Source: Lysobacter firmicutimachus (GTDB lineage: Bacteria; Pseudomonadota; Gammaproteobacteria; Xanthomonadales; Xanthomonadaceae). Taken from it: a DNA stretch of 64,000 nt. The stretch spans positions 1,550,001 through 1,614,000 of the forward strand of contig NZ_JBANDL010000002.1 of NCBI RefSeq assembly GCF_037027445.1, written 5' to 3'. Positions 22,408-33,074 of the stretch are shown piece after piece. Position numbers and translations under genes: made by a program. The stretch's first letter is position 1. Every line of letters starts with the position of its first letter. Below the pieces are notes generated by a model that was not told where the DNA came from, ran no database searches, and saw only the letters and a list, made by a program, of their open reading frames with translations.

Positions 22408-22901
22408 TCCGCGGCGGGCCGATGCCGCTGCGACCGTACTTCACCGACGACGACGGCTCGTTGCCGGAAATCGAATTGCACTATGCCGATGCCGAGCGTT
22501 TGGTCGCCTCGTTCGTCTACCTCTACTCGTTGCCTGGGATGCGCGACATGACCCGCAGCGATCGCTTGTGGGATCTGCGCCAGGAACGGGAAACCGGGTT
22601 TGTCGGGCCGGAAGACTCGAGACGGGTAGTGAGCGGAGAAGTGTCGGCCTTCCATCGACTGCTCGAAGGGCTGCGCGTGGGCGACCGCCCGCTGCCGGCG
22701 CTGGGCGTCTTCGTCGATCCAGATCGGCTGGTGCTGGACTATCGCATGGGCGCCGAGTGGGGCGATGCCGAGATTTTCGCGCTGATGAGACTGCTCGCCG
22801 AGCTGCGTCGACGCGGCGCCCGTATTGCGGTCCCCGGTTGGGGCGCGGACGGCGATTGCGCGTTCCGCATGGCCGTGGATGAGGCTGCCACTGCCGTGTG
22901 A
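22404..22901 (+). CDS. Hypothetical protein coupled to nlpD
   Basis: 165 residues, soluble, rich in Asp/Glu/Arg and Leu, no signal peptide or membrane segment. No family recognised. The ATG overlaps the nlpD stop as ATGA, suggesting co-translation; an alternative start at 22422 (MPLRPYF) would avoid the overlap. The final 60 residues (GAEWGDAEIFALMRLLAELRRRGARIAV) look like an alpha-beta segment. Confidence 0.6.
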   Translation: MIRGGPMPLRPYFTDDDGSLPEIELHYADAERLVASFVYLYSLPGMRDMTRSDRLWDLRQERETGFVGPEDSRRVVSGEVSAFHRLLEGLRVGDRPLPALGVFVDPDRLVLDYRMGAEWGDAEIFALMRLLAELRRRGARIAVPGWGADGDCAFRMAVDEAATAV

Positions 22902-22956
22902 GCAGTGAACCAGGGACGGAGCGCAGCTGAGGCTTGCCGCAGGAACACCACGCCGC

Positions 22957-23562
22957 TCATGGCCGCGGCGGAGGCGGATCGTACTGGCGATCCACCGCGA
23001 CGTAGCGGTAATCGCCGGCGATCAGGTTCAACAGCCGCAGCGACTTGGGCGAATAAGCGATGCGGACGCGGTCGCCGGGCCCGACCGCGTCGTAACAGCC
23101 CGCCGGCACCGAAAAACCGAGCAACGGCTGCGAACCTTCGCCATCGCTGGCATTGGCGTCGATGGAACCGCCGTCAGGGGCGCTGCCGTCGATGGCGATG
23201 TAAAGGCGGTAGATCGGCGGCCAGGTTTCGCCGTCCTCGCGGATCATCACCCCGTCGATGCGGCCGTCGCGCCACAGCTTGACCCCGGTCGCAACGTCTT
23301 CGCGCAAGGCCATCTCGTCGTCGTAGATCGCCAGCGCCCATACCAACAGGAACGCCGTCGCCGCGCCGACCAGCACGAACACCCACCACTGGCGCATCTC
23401 CGGCTCGAACACGAAGCCCGGCACGAAGCAGGCCAGGGACGCCAACGGCATCGAAAAGAACACCGAGGGCGGCCAGCGCAGGATCTGCTTGGCGCGCAGG
23501 TAATCGAGCTCGCGCGGGTCCAGCGGCGCGCGTTCATCGTCAGCGGTTGGGGAGGGGGCCAT
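22957..23562 (-). CDS. Hypothetical two-helix membrane protein
   Basis: 201 residues. An N-terminal cytosolic stretch is followed by two transmembrane helices (~32-53 and ~59-80) and a C-terminal soluble domain (~85-195) with a beta-rich pattern (VKLWRDGRIDGVMIRED..., GDRVRIAYSPKSLRLLNLIAG) that recalls small OB-like or DUF3592-type domains, though this is not secure. ATG 23562 chosen because the longer frame upstream is antisense to a broken gene. It convergently faces the nlpD cluster. Confidence 0.55.
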   Translation of the reverse strand: MAPSPTADDERAPLDPRELDYLRAKQILRWPPSVFFSMPLASLACFVPGFVFEPEMRQWWVFVLVGAATAFLLVWALAIYDDEMALREDVATGVKLWRDGRIDGVMIREDGETWPPIYRLYIAIDGSAPDGGSIDANASDGEGSQPLLGFSVPAGCYDAVGPGDRVRIAYSPKSLRLLNLIAGDYRYVAVDRQYDPPPPRP

Positions 23563-23608
23563 CGTGCGCCTCCATGCGCGGCCGCCGGCGGCGGCCGAGT
23601 GCGATGGG

Positions 23609-24239
23609 TTATAGCCCGCACGGCGCGGACGCGCCATCCGGGGTCGCCCCTTGGGGCGACCGCTGGCACAGCGAGGTCCCGCGCCGGAAATCGCCGCCCC
23701 AGGTGCGGAAGCCGGCGGTGTCGAGGTGGATATGGCGGCGGTCGTAGAAGCCCAGGCCGAAGCCGGCCGCCGCGCCGGCGCCAGAACGCGCACCACGCCC
23801 GCACCGGCGCGTCGGCGGCGAGATCGAAGTCGTAGGCGCCGCCGTGGCGATGGCGGCTCAGCCGGCTGCCGCCCTCGCAGTGGTTGAAGCGTTCGTCGCG
23901 ATGGGCCGATTGCACGGTGGCCCCGTTCAGCCAGCCCTGCGCACGCAGTTCGCGGATCAGCCGCAGGCTGGGCACGGTCGCCGCCCACGCGTCCGCGGCG
24001 GCACGACGAACTCGTCGACCCCGCAGCGGCGCCAGTGGCGGTCGCTGCGCAGCAACTGGCGCCGCGGCAGCACGTCGGCCACGCCGTGGGTGCGTAGAAA
24101 GGCGCGGTAGGCCTCGGCCTGCGCGCGATGGCCGCGCGCCAGCCAGGCCTGGTAGCGCTGTTCGGGCGTGTCCGCTGCCGTCGCGGCGCAGCGACAGGGA
24201 CATGGCGACCGCCGCCATCAGCGCCAGCAGCAAGACGAC
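23609..24239 (-). pseudogene. Frameshifted M15-type D,D-carboxypeptidase/endopeptidase-like gene
   Basis: Reading the minus strand, family-like pieces lie in alternating frames: a hydrophobic anchor (LLLALMAAVAMSLSLRRDG), then a switch near 24175 to ADTPEQRYQAWLARG..., then a switch near 24000 (CCGCCGCGG where CCGCCCGCGG would restore frame) to SLRLIRELRAQGWLNGATVQSAHRDERFN...SRHRHGGAYDFDL, then a switch near 23765 to GLGFYDRRHIHLDTAGFRTWGG and a stop at 23609. The SxHxxGxAxDxD and HIH motifs are the zinc ligands of M15 peptidases. At least three frame changes are needed, so the gene is either decayed or the assembly has local indels; no frame alone encodes the protein. Confidence 0.65.
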
Positions 24240-24321
24240 CGGGCGCGCGCGACCGGAGGGCGCAAGCGGGCGGCGCGAAAGACCGAGCGCGCCCGATTCC
24301 CTTCCCTGGGCGATGCCCGGC

Positions 24322-24696
24322 CTATGCGCCCAGGACGAAGCCCGCGACCACCCGTCGGCCTTCGCCGGCGAGCACGTTGAAGGTCCGCGCGGCGGCGGCG
24401 TTGGTCATGCTTTCCAGGCCGATCCCGCGACCCAGGCAGGCGGCCAGGGTGGCCGGCGGCGGGAATGCCTGGCTGGCGCCGCAGCCGAGCACGATCAGCT
24501 CCGGCTGCAGCTCGAGCAGGGGGGCGAGGTCGTCGATGCTCAGCGTGCGCACGTCGCCGACCGCCCAATCCTCGATCAGCCGGTTCGGCGCCAGCACGAA
24601 GCTGCGCTCGATCCGGCGGTCGTTGACCAGCGCGACCCGGCCGTCGGCCCCGCGCAGGAAGAACTCGTGGTCGGGGGTTTCGAGTGACAGGAGCAT
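24322..24696 (-). CDS. Mth938-like domain protein
   Basis: 124 residues. Small alpha/beta protein of the Mth938/NDUFAF3-like (DUF498) family, with the typical central strand-turn ELIVLGCGASQAFPPPA and the ESMTNAAAARTFNVLAGEGRRVVAGF helix-strand end. Function is unknown in bacteria; mitochondrial relatives assist complex I assembly. Flanked upstream by a heptad-type repeat element, then yhbY in the same orientation. Confidence 0.75.
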   Translation of the reverse strand: MLLSLETPDHEFFLRGADGRVALVNDRRIERSFVLAPNRLIEDWAVGDVRTLSIDDLAPLLELQPELIVLGCGASQAFPPPATLAACLGRGIGLESMTNAAAARTFNVLAGEGRRVVAGFVLGA

Positions 24697-24702
24697 GGGG
24701 GC

Positions 24703-24803
24703 GGGGATTCGGGAGTTGGGATTCGGTCAAAGCGGGGGCGCGGGTGAGGCGACAGGTGAGGCCGGGCCGCGTGGCGAATCCCGAAACCCCACTCCCCAAT
24801 CCC
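24703..24803. repeat. Intergenic element bounded by inverted GGGATTC/GAATCCC heptads
   Basis: Left end (24703-24726) carries imperfect GGGATTC-GGGAGTT-GGGATTC heptads; right end (24776-24803) carries the inverse form GAATCCC...CCCCAATCCC. The ~50-nt centre has no gene. The same arrangement recurs at 27863-28139. Confidence 0.6.
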
Positions 24804-24809
24804 GGCCGT

Positions 24810-25115
24810 TCAGGCCCGCGGCAGCACGATCTGGCGCTTGTCCTTGCTCGGGCGGTAGAGCACGGCGGTGTGGCCGATGCGCTGGACCAGGGCCGAGCCG
24901 GTGCGGTCGGCGATCTCAGCGATAAGTGAGTCGCGGGCCTCGCGGTCTTCGGCGCCGACCTTGACCTTGATCAGCTCGTGATGCTCCAGCGCCAGGTCGA
25001 TTTCGGCGATCAGCGCGTCCGTCACCCCCTTGCCGCCGACCTGGAGCATGGCCTTGAGATCGTGGGCCTGTCCGCGCAGGAAACGGGTCTGGGCGGAGGT
25101 CAGCAGGGTTGGCAT
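24810..25115 (-). CDS. yhbY: Ribosome assembly RNA-binding protein YhbY
   Basis: 101 residues, a single CRM (CRS1-YhbY) domain that associates with the pre-50S subunit. The conserved GxxG-type loop VGGKGVTDALIAEID and the LIKVKVG strand are present. Divergent from rlmE with 78 nt between starts, the usual yhbY / rlmE-ftsH arrangement of gammaproteobacteria. Confidence 0.93.
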   Translation of the reverse strand: MPTLLTSAQTRFLRGQAHDLKAMLQVGGKGVTDALIAEIDLALEHHELIKVKVGAEDREARDSLIAEIADRTGSALVQRIGHTAVLYRPSKDKRQIVLPRA

Positions 25116-25193
25116 CGGGTCACACGAACGGAGTAGAAAGGTCGCTCAGGGTATCATGGCGCCCCCAAACCCCACCGGGACGGCCGCCCGCCC

Positions 25194-25841
25194 ATGGCGA
25201 CCCGCAGCAAATCCAGCCATCGCTGGCTCAAAGAGCACTTCTCCGACCCCTTCGTGAAGAAGGCCAAGGCCGAGGGCCTGCGCTCGCGCGCGGCCTACAA
25301 GCTGGAGGAACTGGTCGAGCGCGACCGCCTGCTGCGGCCGGGCATGGTGGTGGTCGACCTCGGCGCCGCCCCGGGCGGCTGGTCGCAGTGGGTCCGGCAG
25401 GAGTTGGACCGGCTGAATCCGAAGCAGCCGGGCCGGATCATCGCCCTGGACATCCTCGACATGCCCGGTCTGGCCGGGGTCGAGTTCCTTCATGGCGATT
25501 TCAGGGAGGATGCGGTGTTATCGCAGTTGGAAGCCACCCTGGGCGGGCAGGCGGTGGACCTTGTGCTGTCCGACATGGCCCCCAATATGAGCGGTGTGGA
25601 TGCGGTGGACCTACCGCGGGCGATGCACCTTTCGGAGCTGGCGATGGATTTCGCCGACCGGCACCTGAAAGTCGACGGCACGTTCCTGATCAAGCTGTTC
25701 CAGGGCGTCGGCTTCGACGAATACGTGCGCGAACTGCGCCGACGCTACGCCAAGGTCTCGATCCGCAAGCCGGCGGCCTCGCGCAAGCGGTCGCCGGAGG
25801 TGTACGCATTGGCGCAGGGCAAGCGCGCAACCGCCGCATGA
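25194..25841 (+). CDS. rlmE: 23S rRNA 2'-O-ribose methyltransferase RlmE
   Basis: 215 residues; methylates U2552 of 23S rRNA using SAM. The SAM-binding motif [15 protein letters not shown] is followed by the catalytic K-D-K-E set: Lys in [10 protein letters not shown], Asp in [12 protein letters not shown], Lys in TFLIKLFQG and Glu in [11 protein letters not shown]. Length is normal. ftsH follows 113 nt downstream. Confidence 0.96.
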   Translation: MATRSKSSHRWLKEHFSDPFVKKAKAEGLRSRAAYKLEELVERDRLLRPGMVVVDLGAAPGGWSQWVRQELDRLNPKQPGRIIALDILDMPGLAGVEFLHGDFREDAVLSQLEATLGGQAVDLVLSDMAPNMSGVDAVDLPRAMHLSELAMDFADRHLKVDGTFLIKLFQGVGFDEYVRELRRRYAKVSIRKPAASRKRSPEVYALAQGKRATAA

Positions 25842-25954
25842 CGGCAGGTGCCGGCCACGCGCCGGTGTGACAATCTGGGCAATCTGGCGGTACCCGCCGG
25901 CGCACGAGGCGTCGGAGGACACGAGGCCCTGCGGGGCCGCAGGGTAGGAATTAA

Positions 25955-27856
<1,902 letters not shown>

Positions 27857-27862
27857 TCGGCC

Positions 27863-28139
27863 GGGATGGGGGATTCGGGATTGGGGATTCGTCAGTAGCC
27901 AAACCCCAAAACAAAACCTTGAAGCAGACGGCGTCCGGGCAACCGGACGCCGTTTGTTTTTGGACGGGGTTGGGGTTTTTGGGGAGCATGGGCGGAAGCA
28001 GGCAGGCGTGGTTCTGGAGTGCAGGTGAAAGCTGGGGAGGGCTTGCGTAAGCTCCGAAGGGACGAACACTCTCGCCCAATCCCCAATCCCCAATCCCCAA
28101 TCCCCAATCCCCAATCCCCAATCCCCAATCCCCAATCCC
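27863..28139. repeat. Heptad-bounded intergenic element with CCAATCC tandem array
   Basis: About 277 nt between ftsH and folP. The left border (27863-27890) has GGGATTGG/GGGATTC heptads; the right border (about 28076-28139) is a run of about nine CCAATCC units, i.e. the inverse orientation, ending one base before the folP ATG. The centre holds the ftsH terminator, itself flanked by C/A-rich and G/T-rich stretches that are roughly complementary, so most of the element could fold as one long hairpin. Confidence 0.75.
27928..27961 (+). terminator. Rho-independent terminator after ftsH
   Basis: Perfect 11-bp stem (ACGGCGTCCGG, loop GCAA, CCGGACGCCGT) followed by TTTGTTTTT. 71 nt beyond the ftsH stop. 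Confidence 0.9.
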
Positions 28140-29042
28140 ATGTTCGACCTCTCCCCGATCCTCGACTGCAACGGCCGCCCGCTCAAGCTCGATCGCCCGC
28201 GGGTGATGGGCATCGTCAACGTCACGCCGGATTCGTTCTCCGACGGCGGGGCGCACGATTCGGTCGAGGCGGCGGTGGCGCATGCGCTGCGCCTGGCGGA
28301 GGAGGGGGCCGACCTCCTCGATGTCGGCGGCGAGTCGACCCGGCCGGGCGCCGGCGAGGTGTCGGTCGAGGAGGAATTGCGGCGCACGATCCCGGTAATC
28401 GAGCGGCTGGCGCGCGAAACCCCGCTGCCGATCAGCATCGACACCTCTAAGCCGGAGGTGATGCGCGCCGCGGTCGCCGCCGGCGCCGGCCTGATCAACG
28501 ACGTCTACGCGTTGCGTCGCGAGGGCGCGCTCGACGCCGCCGCCGGACTCGGCGTGCCGGTGGTGCTGATGCACATGCAGGGCGAGCCCCGCTCGATGCA
28601 GCGCGAGCCGGTCTACGACGATGTGGTCGCCGAAGTGCACCGCTTCCTCGCCGAGCGCGTCTTCGCCGCCGAGATGGCCGGGATCGCCAAGAAGCGCATC
28701 GTGGTCGATCCGGGCTTCGGCTTCGGCAAGACCCTGGCGCACAACCTGAGCCTGCTGGCTCAGCTGGAACGCTTCGCCGAGCTCGGCGTGCCGCTGTTGG
28801 CGGGCTTGTCGCGCAAGCGCAGCATCGGCGAACTGACCGGGCGCGAGGACGCGCGCGAGCGGGTGCACGGCTCGGTCGCCGCGCATCTGATCGCGGCCCA
28901 GCGCGGCGCGATGCTGCTGCGCGTGCACGATGTCGCCGCGACGGTGGATGCGCTCAAGGTCTGGCATGCGGTCGCGGCGCAAGCCGTGCCGCGGCGCGCG
29001 ACGGCATCGGTGCCGTCGCTGAAGTGGCCCGACGACGAATAA
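28140..29042 (+). CDS. folP: Dihydropteroate synthase
   Basis: 300 residues. Condenses 6-hydroxymethyl-dihydropterin pyrophosphate with p-aminobenzoate in folate synthesis. Motifs: VMGIVNVTPDSFSDGG (loop 1, pterin side), LLDVGGESTRPGA (loop 2), ISIDTSKPEVM, LINDVYALR, and the C-terminal GLSRKRSIG and VHDV blocks. ATG 28140 is required to include the first strand, yet the CCAATCC repeat array reaches the base before it, so no Shine-Dalgarno sequence is visible. ftsH-folP adjacency is typical. Confidence 0.95.
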   Translation: MFDLSPILDCNGRPLKLDRPRVMGIVNVTPDSFSDGGAHDSVEAAVAHALRLAEEGADLLDVGGESTRPGAGEVSVEEELRRTIPVIERLARETPLPISIDTSKPEVMRAAVAAGAGLINDVYALRREGALDAAAGLGVPVVLMHMQGEPRSMQREPVYDDVVAEVHRFLAERVFAAEMAGIAKKRIVVDPGFGFGKTLAHNLSLLAQLERFAELGVPLLAGLSRKRSIGELTGREDARERVHGSVAAHLIAAQRGAMLLRVHDVAATVDALKVWHAVAAQAVPRRATASVPSLKWPDDE

Positions 29043-29306
29043 GCCCGCGGGCGGGCGAACATCGTCCGTGCCACCGACGGCCGCTTGCGATCGCCGCGTT
29101 CCGCCGTCGGCGGAGACACGCCGATCGGCGCGAGCGTGCCTGGGAGCGCGCTCCGCGCCGGAAGACCGCGCGCAAGGGCATCGCGCAGGCGGCTCCGGAA
29201 GCGGGCGAAACGCGGGTGTGCGCGATCCGGCGTTTGGCTTGCCCTTGCGCGCCGCGAGCGGCCGGCCGTCGTCGGAGGGAACCGCGACGGCGCGGTGCCG
29301 GGCGTT

Positions 29307-31472
29307 GGCGATAGTTTCGCCATAATCCCGCAGGCCTTGCGGCGTAAGGCGTGAAACCCTATTCGCGGACGCGTGTCCGCAGCTTTGTCCACAGCCGATG
29401 TGGACGAAGGCAGCGCCTCGTCGAAGCGGCCGTGCGGAGAGTTCGGTGCGCGATCCTCGAGCGATCGCCGCGCTCGTACCGAGCCTCGCGCCGCGGATCG
29501 TCCGTATTGGACAAAAAATCGCCAAAGTTCTGCGGGCCTTGACCTGCAAGGCGTGAAACACGCTTCGTCGCTGCGTGTCCGCAGGCTTGTCCACAGCGTT
29601 TGTGGGCAGTGTCAGCGCCATCTCGCCGTCGGGCACAACGGCACGAGGCTGTCAACGCCGGCGCCGCCGTGGCGATGTTCGCTCGGATTCGCGATGCGGC
29701 CTGGGCCGGATGCGGCGGCCGATCATTGGCGAATCTTTGTCCAATTTTGCGAATGCCTTGTCGCGCAAGGCGTGAAACCCGATTCGCGGGCGACTGTCCG
29801 CAGCCTTGTCCACAGTCGGTGTGGACAAGGCGCGCTCACGGTCCGTGGGCATGGCCGGGGGCGATGTCGCCACGGACGCGGCCTGCGCGCTTCGCGTTCC
29901 GTTGCCTCGACAAAGCATGGCGAAAAAATAGCCGAAATCCTGCAAGCCTTGTCGCACAAGGCGTGAAACCCGATTCTCCGGCGTCTGTCCGCAGCGTTGT
30001 CCACAGTGTCTGTGGACAGGCGTTGTGGCGGCCGGCGAGCCGATCCGGCCGACCGCCATCGCGCCGCACGGGCAGGGGCCGGGCGGCTGCGACGAGCGAC
30101 GACGCGGCGACTAGAAGGGCGCCATTCCCGAGTCGCCCGGAGGCTGGCGAAATTTTGTCCAGAATCGTGCAAGCCTTGCCCCGCAAGGCGTGAAACCCGA
30201 TTCCCGCATGCCTGTCCGCAACCTTGTCCACAGGCGGTGTGGACAAACCGCGCGCCGCACGGCAGGTACGTGCAGCGTGGTTCCTTGGCTAGCCGACGTA
30301 TCCGTTCGGCCGCCGTGTTCCGCGCGCGCGGCGTAAAACGGCCGCGGCGATGGGGTTGGGCCGGCATGGCTAAAAAATGACCAAAAACCCGCAGGCCTTG
30401 GCGTGCAAGGCGTGGAACCCGATTCGCGGACGAGTGTCCGCAACCTTGTCCACAGCGATTGTGGACAGCGCGCTCATCGCGACGGGACCAACGCGCCGGA
30501 GGCCACCGCCGCGCGACTGCGAAGCAGATCGCCGGCGGATCGACATCGTGGGGCAGGGCGGCTGTCGCCGGCGACGCGTGCCGCACGGCCGGGCTTGGCG
30601 ATATTTTGTCCAGAATCCTGCAGGCCTTGCGGCGCAAGGCGTGGAACCCGATTCCACGACGGCTGTCCGCAGCCTTGTCCACAAGCGATGTGGACAAGCG
30701 CGTTCGCGCAGTGGCCGTCGTTGCGGACGAATCGACGCAGCCGCCGCCTGTGCGCCGTCCGCAGCGGATCGCAGCTGCGAGGCGTGCCGGCTGTACTGCG
30801 GATGCGCATGCATGCGTGGCGCGCGCGAGGCTGGCGAATTTTTCGCCGATTTCTCCCGAGCCTTGCGGCGCAAGGCGTGGAACCCGATTCCACGACGGCT
30901 GTCCGCAGCCTTGTCCACAAGCGATGTGGACAAAGGCGCGAGCGCCTCCGTGTCGCACCGCGCCGCGGCAAAGGACGCATCGCCATCGCGAACGCGCGCG
31001 GCTCGCGATCCGGCCGGTCGCGGCGAGGCCAACGGCGCCGCGTCGACCGTCCGCGCAGGCGGCGTGCGCGAGGCGCCCGCACTTGGCTATTTTTTCGCCA
31101 ATCTCGCGCGGGCCTTGCGGTACAAGGCGTGAAACCCGATTCGCGGACCGGTGTCCGCAGGCTTGTCCACAGCCGGTGTGGACAGCGCGCGCCGGCGCGC
31201 CGGCCGGCACGATCGGGCGCATGCGCGCAAGGCCCTGTAAGTCAAGCGAAATTCGCTGATCAAATTATCGCCAACCCTCTTGCAATCGTTGTGTCGCAAC
31301 GGATTGCGCCGGCGTTTCGAAAACTGTCCGCAGGTTTGTCCACAGGCTGTGTGGACAACCGCAACCGATTGGTCATTTTCTCGCCAAACTCCCGCCAAGC
31401 CTTGCGGCGCCTGGGCGGAGCGGGCTTATCAACAGGCTTGCCCCAGTGCTTCTCCACAAGTCGTGTGGAAAG
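29307..31472. repeat. Array of ~11 repeat units with DnaA-box-like inverted pairs
   Basis: Between folP and miaA. Each ~100-bp core has, in order: TGGCGA plus a T-rich stretch, a GCCTTGC/GCAAGGC hairpin, the constant GGCGTGAAACCCGATTC block (GTGGAAC in some), a GCGGAC/GTCCGC pair, and finally TTGTCCACA, exactly 5 nt, then TGTGGACAA or a near match. The TTGTCCACA boxes start at 29385, 29587, 29806, 29997, 30224, 30446, 30675, 30911, 31163 and 31336; an eleventh degenerate copy (TTCTCCACA) starts at 31450 with TTATCAACA nearby at 31426. All ten main left boxes are perfect; five right boxes are perfect TGTGGACAA, three are TGTGGACAG. Units are separated by ~75-150 nt of GC-rich, non-repeated sequence. 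No gene fits: peptides repeat in every frame and on both strands. Confidence 0.9.
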
Positions 31473-31559
31473 CCCGCGGCGGCGGCCGCGGCTTCCGTCG
31501 CCGCGCCGGCTGTGCGAGGCTGCCGGCTCTCGCCGCTGCCCCCGCCCCTCGTCCGCCGA

Positions 31560-32549
31560 ATGGCCCGTTCCGCCGACCCGCGCCCGCTCGCGATCGCCCT
31601 GATGGGGCCGACCGCCTCGGGCAAGACCGCCCTGGCCCTGGACTGGGCCCAACGCCTGGACGGCGAGATCGTCAGCGTCGACTCGGCCCTGGTCTACCGC
31701 GGCCTCGATATCGGCGCGGCCAAGCCCAGCGCCGCCGAGCAGGCGCGGGTGCCGCACCATCTGATCGACGTGCGCGAGCCCTGGCAACCGTACTCCGCCG
31801 CCGAATTCGCCCAGGATGCTCGCCGCGCCCTGGACGCCATCGCCGCCCGCGGCCGCTTGCCGATCCTCGCCGGCGGCACCGGCCTGTACTTCCACGCCCT
31901 GCTGCGCGGCCTGGCGCCGATGCCCGAGGCCGACGCCGCGGTCCGCGCCCAGTTGGCGGAGGAGGCCGGCCGACGCGGCTGGGACGCGCTGCATGCCGAA
32001 CTGGCCCGGGTCGACCCGGAGGCCGCCGCGCGCGTCCACGCCACCGATGCCCAGCGCATCCAACGCGCGCTGGAGGTGTTCCGCTTGTCCGGGCGGCCGA
32101 TCAGCCAATGGCGGCGCGAGGCTCTCAACGCGCCGCGCCTGCCGTACCGGGTGCTGAAGCTGGCGCTGGCGCCGGCCGAACGCGCGACCCTGCATGCCCG
32201 GATCGAACGCCGCTTCGATCAGATGCTGGCCGACGGTTTTCTCGACGAGGTCCGCCGGCTGCGCGCGCTGCCGGCGTTGGCCGCCCATCCCGGCCCGCTG
32301 GATCTGCCGGCGATTCGCGCCGTCGGCTACCGCCAGGCCTGGGAGTACCTCGACGGCGCCGGCAGCGCGGACGAGTTCCGCGCGCGCGGTATTTACGCGA
32401 CCCGGCAGTTGGCCAAGCGCCAGTTGACCTGGTTGCGCGGCCAGCTTGACCTGCGCTGGTTCGACCCTTTGCGCGATGCGGTCGAGTTGGAACGCACATT
32501 GGGCCTGTTCGCCGGCGCCCGGCTCGTAGGACGGGGCTCCGCCGCTTAG
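31560..32549 (+). CDS. miaA: tRNA dimethylallyltransferase MiaA
   Basis: 329 residues. Adds a dimethylallyl group to A37 of tRNAs reading UNN codons. P-loop [13 protein letters not shown] near the N-terminus, [17 protein letters not shown] (DMAPP/tRNA site), [22 protein letters not shown] and the C-terminal [13 protein letters not shown] and [15 protein letters not shown] blocks. ATG 31560 chosen because it directly precedes the first strand; the open frame back to 31446 is Ala/Pro-rich and overlaps the last unit of the repeat array. Start of the miaA-hfq-hflXKC cluster. Confidence 0.95.
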   Translation: MARSADPRPLAIALMGPTASGKTALALDWAQRLDGEIVSVDSALVYRGLDIGAAKPSAAEQARVPHHLIDVREPWQPYSAAEFAQDARRALDAIAARGRLPILAGGTGLYFHALLRGLAPMPEADAAVRAQLAEEAGRRGWDALHAELARVDPEAAARVHATDAQRIQRALEVFRLSGRPISQWRREALNAPRLPYRVLKLALAPAERATLHARIERRFDQMLADGFLDEVRRLRALPALAAHPGPLDLPAIRAVGYRQAWEYLDGAGSADEFRARGIYATRQLAKRQLTWLRGQLDLRWFDPLRDAVELERTLGLFAGARLVGRGSAA

Positions 32550-32710
32550 AATGGAGCGCGCAAACCCGGAACCGGGTCGCAATGTTTGTGTTCACTTGCG
32601 TTACCATCGGCCGGTCGCCCTGTGGGGACAACAGCCGGCGATACGGCCGCACCCGCATCCGTTGCTCGGAGCGCCGTCCTAATAACTAGAACATGCTGGG
32701 GAATTAGAAG

Positions 32711-32983
32711 ATGTCTAAGGGGCAATCCCTCCAGGATCCTTTCCTGAATGCGCTGCGTCGCGAACGTGTGCCGGTCTCGGTCTACCTCGTCAACGGCATC
32801 AAGCTGCAGGGCACGATCGAATCTTTCGACCAGTTCGTGGTGTTGCTGCGCAATACCGTGAGCCAGATGGTCTACAAGCACGCGATTTCCACCGTGGTGC
32901 CCGCGCGCAACGTGCGCGTCGGACCGGGCGGCGGCTATGTCCAGTCGGCCGACGGCGGCGACGGCAGCGACGAAACCGAATAA
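32711..32983 (+). CDS. hfq: RNA chaperone Hfq
   Basis: 90 residues. Hexameric Sm-like protein that pairs small RNAs with mRNAs. Sm1 motif ([25 protein letters not shown]) and Sm2 motif with the YKHAIST signature are intact; the proximal-face Gln in [11 protein letters not shown] is kept. The C-terminal tail is short (~20 residues, Gly/Asp/Glu-rich). Preceded by GGGGAATTAGAAG as ribosome-binding region. Confidence 0.97.
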   Translation: MSKGQSLQDPFLNALRRERVPVSVYLVNGIKLQGTIESFDQFVVLLRNTVSQMVYKHAISTVVPARNVRVGPGGGYVQSADGGDGSDETE

Positions 32984-33074
32984 TCCGGAACGAGTGCGGA
33001 GGACGGGGCGCCGGCACGGCCTGGCCGCCTTTACTCGTTCCTCGTTCCTCTCCACTCGCGGTACCGGACCCTAG

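Noticed and set aside
29723..31222. Long minus-strand open frame (499 codons) through the repeat array
   Set aside because: Peptides such as VDKAADSR or CGQGCGQ recur in all frames because the DNA repeats; the frame has no start signal or fold, and several other long frames on both strands overlap it.
29307..31472. CRISPR or integron (attC) array
   Set aside because: Repeats of ~100 bp with unequal 75-150-nt spacers are too long for CRISPR, no cas genes or integrase are present, the attC core GTTRRRY is absent and the spacers encode no cassettes.
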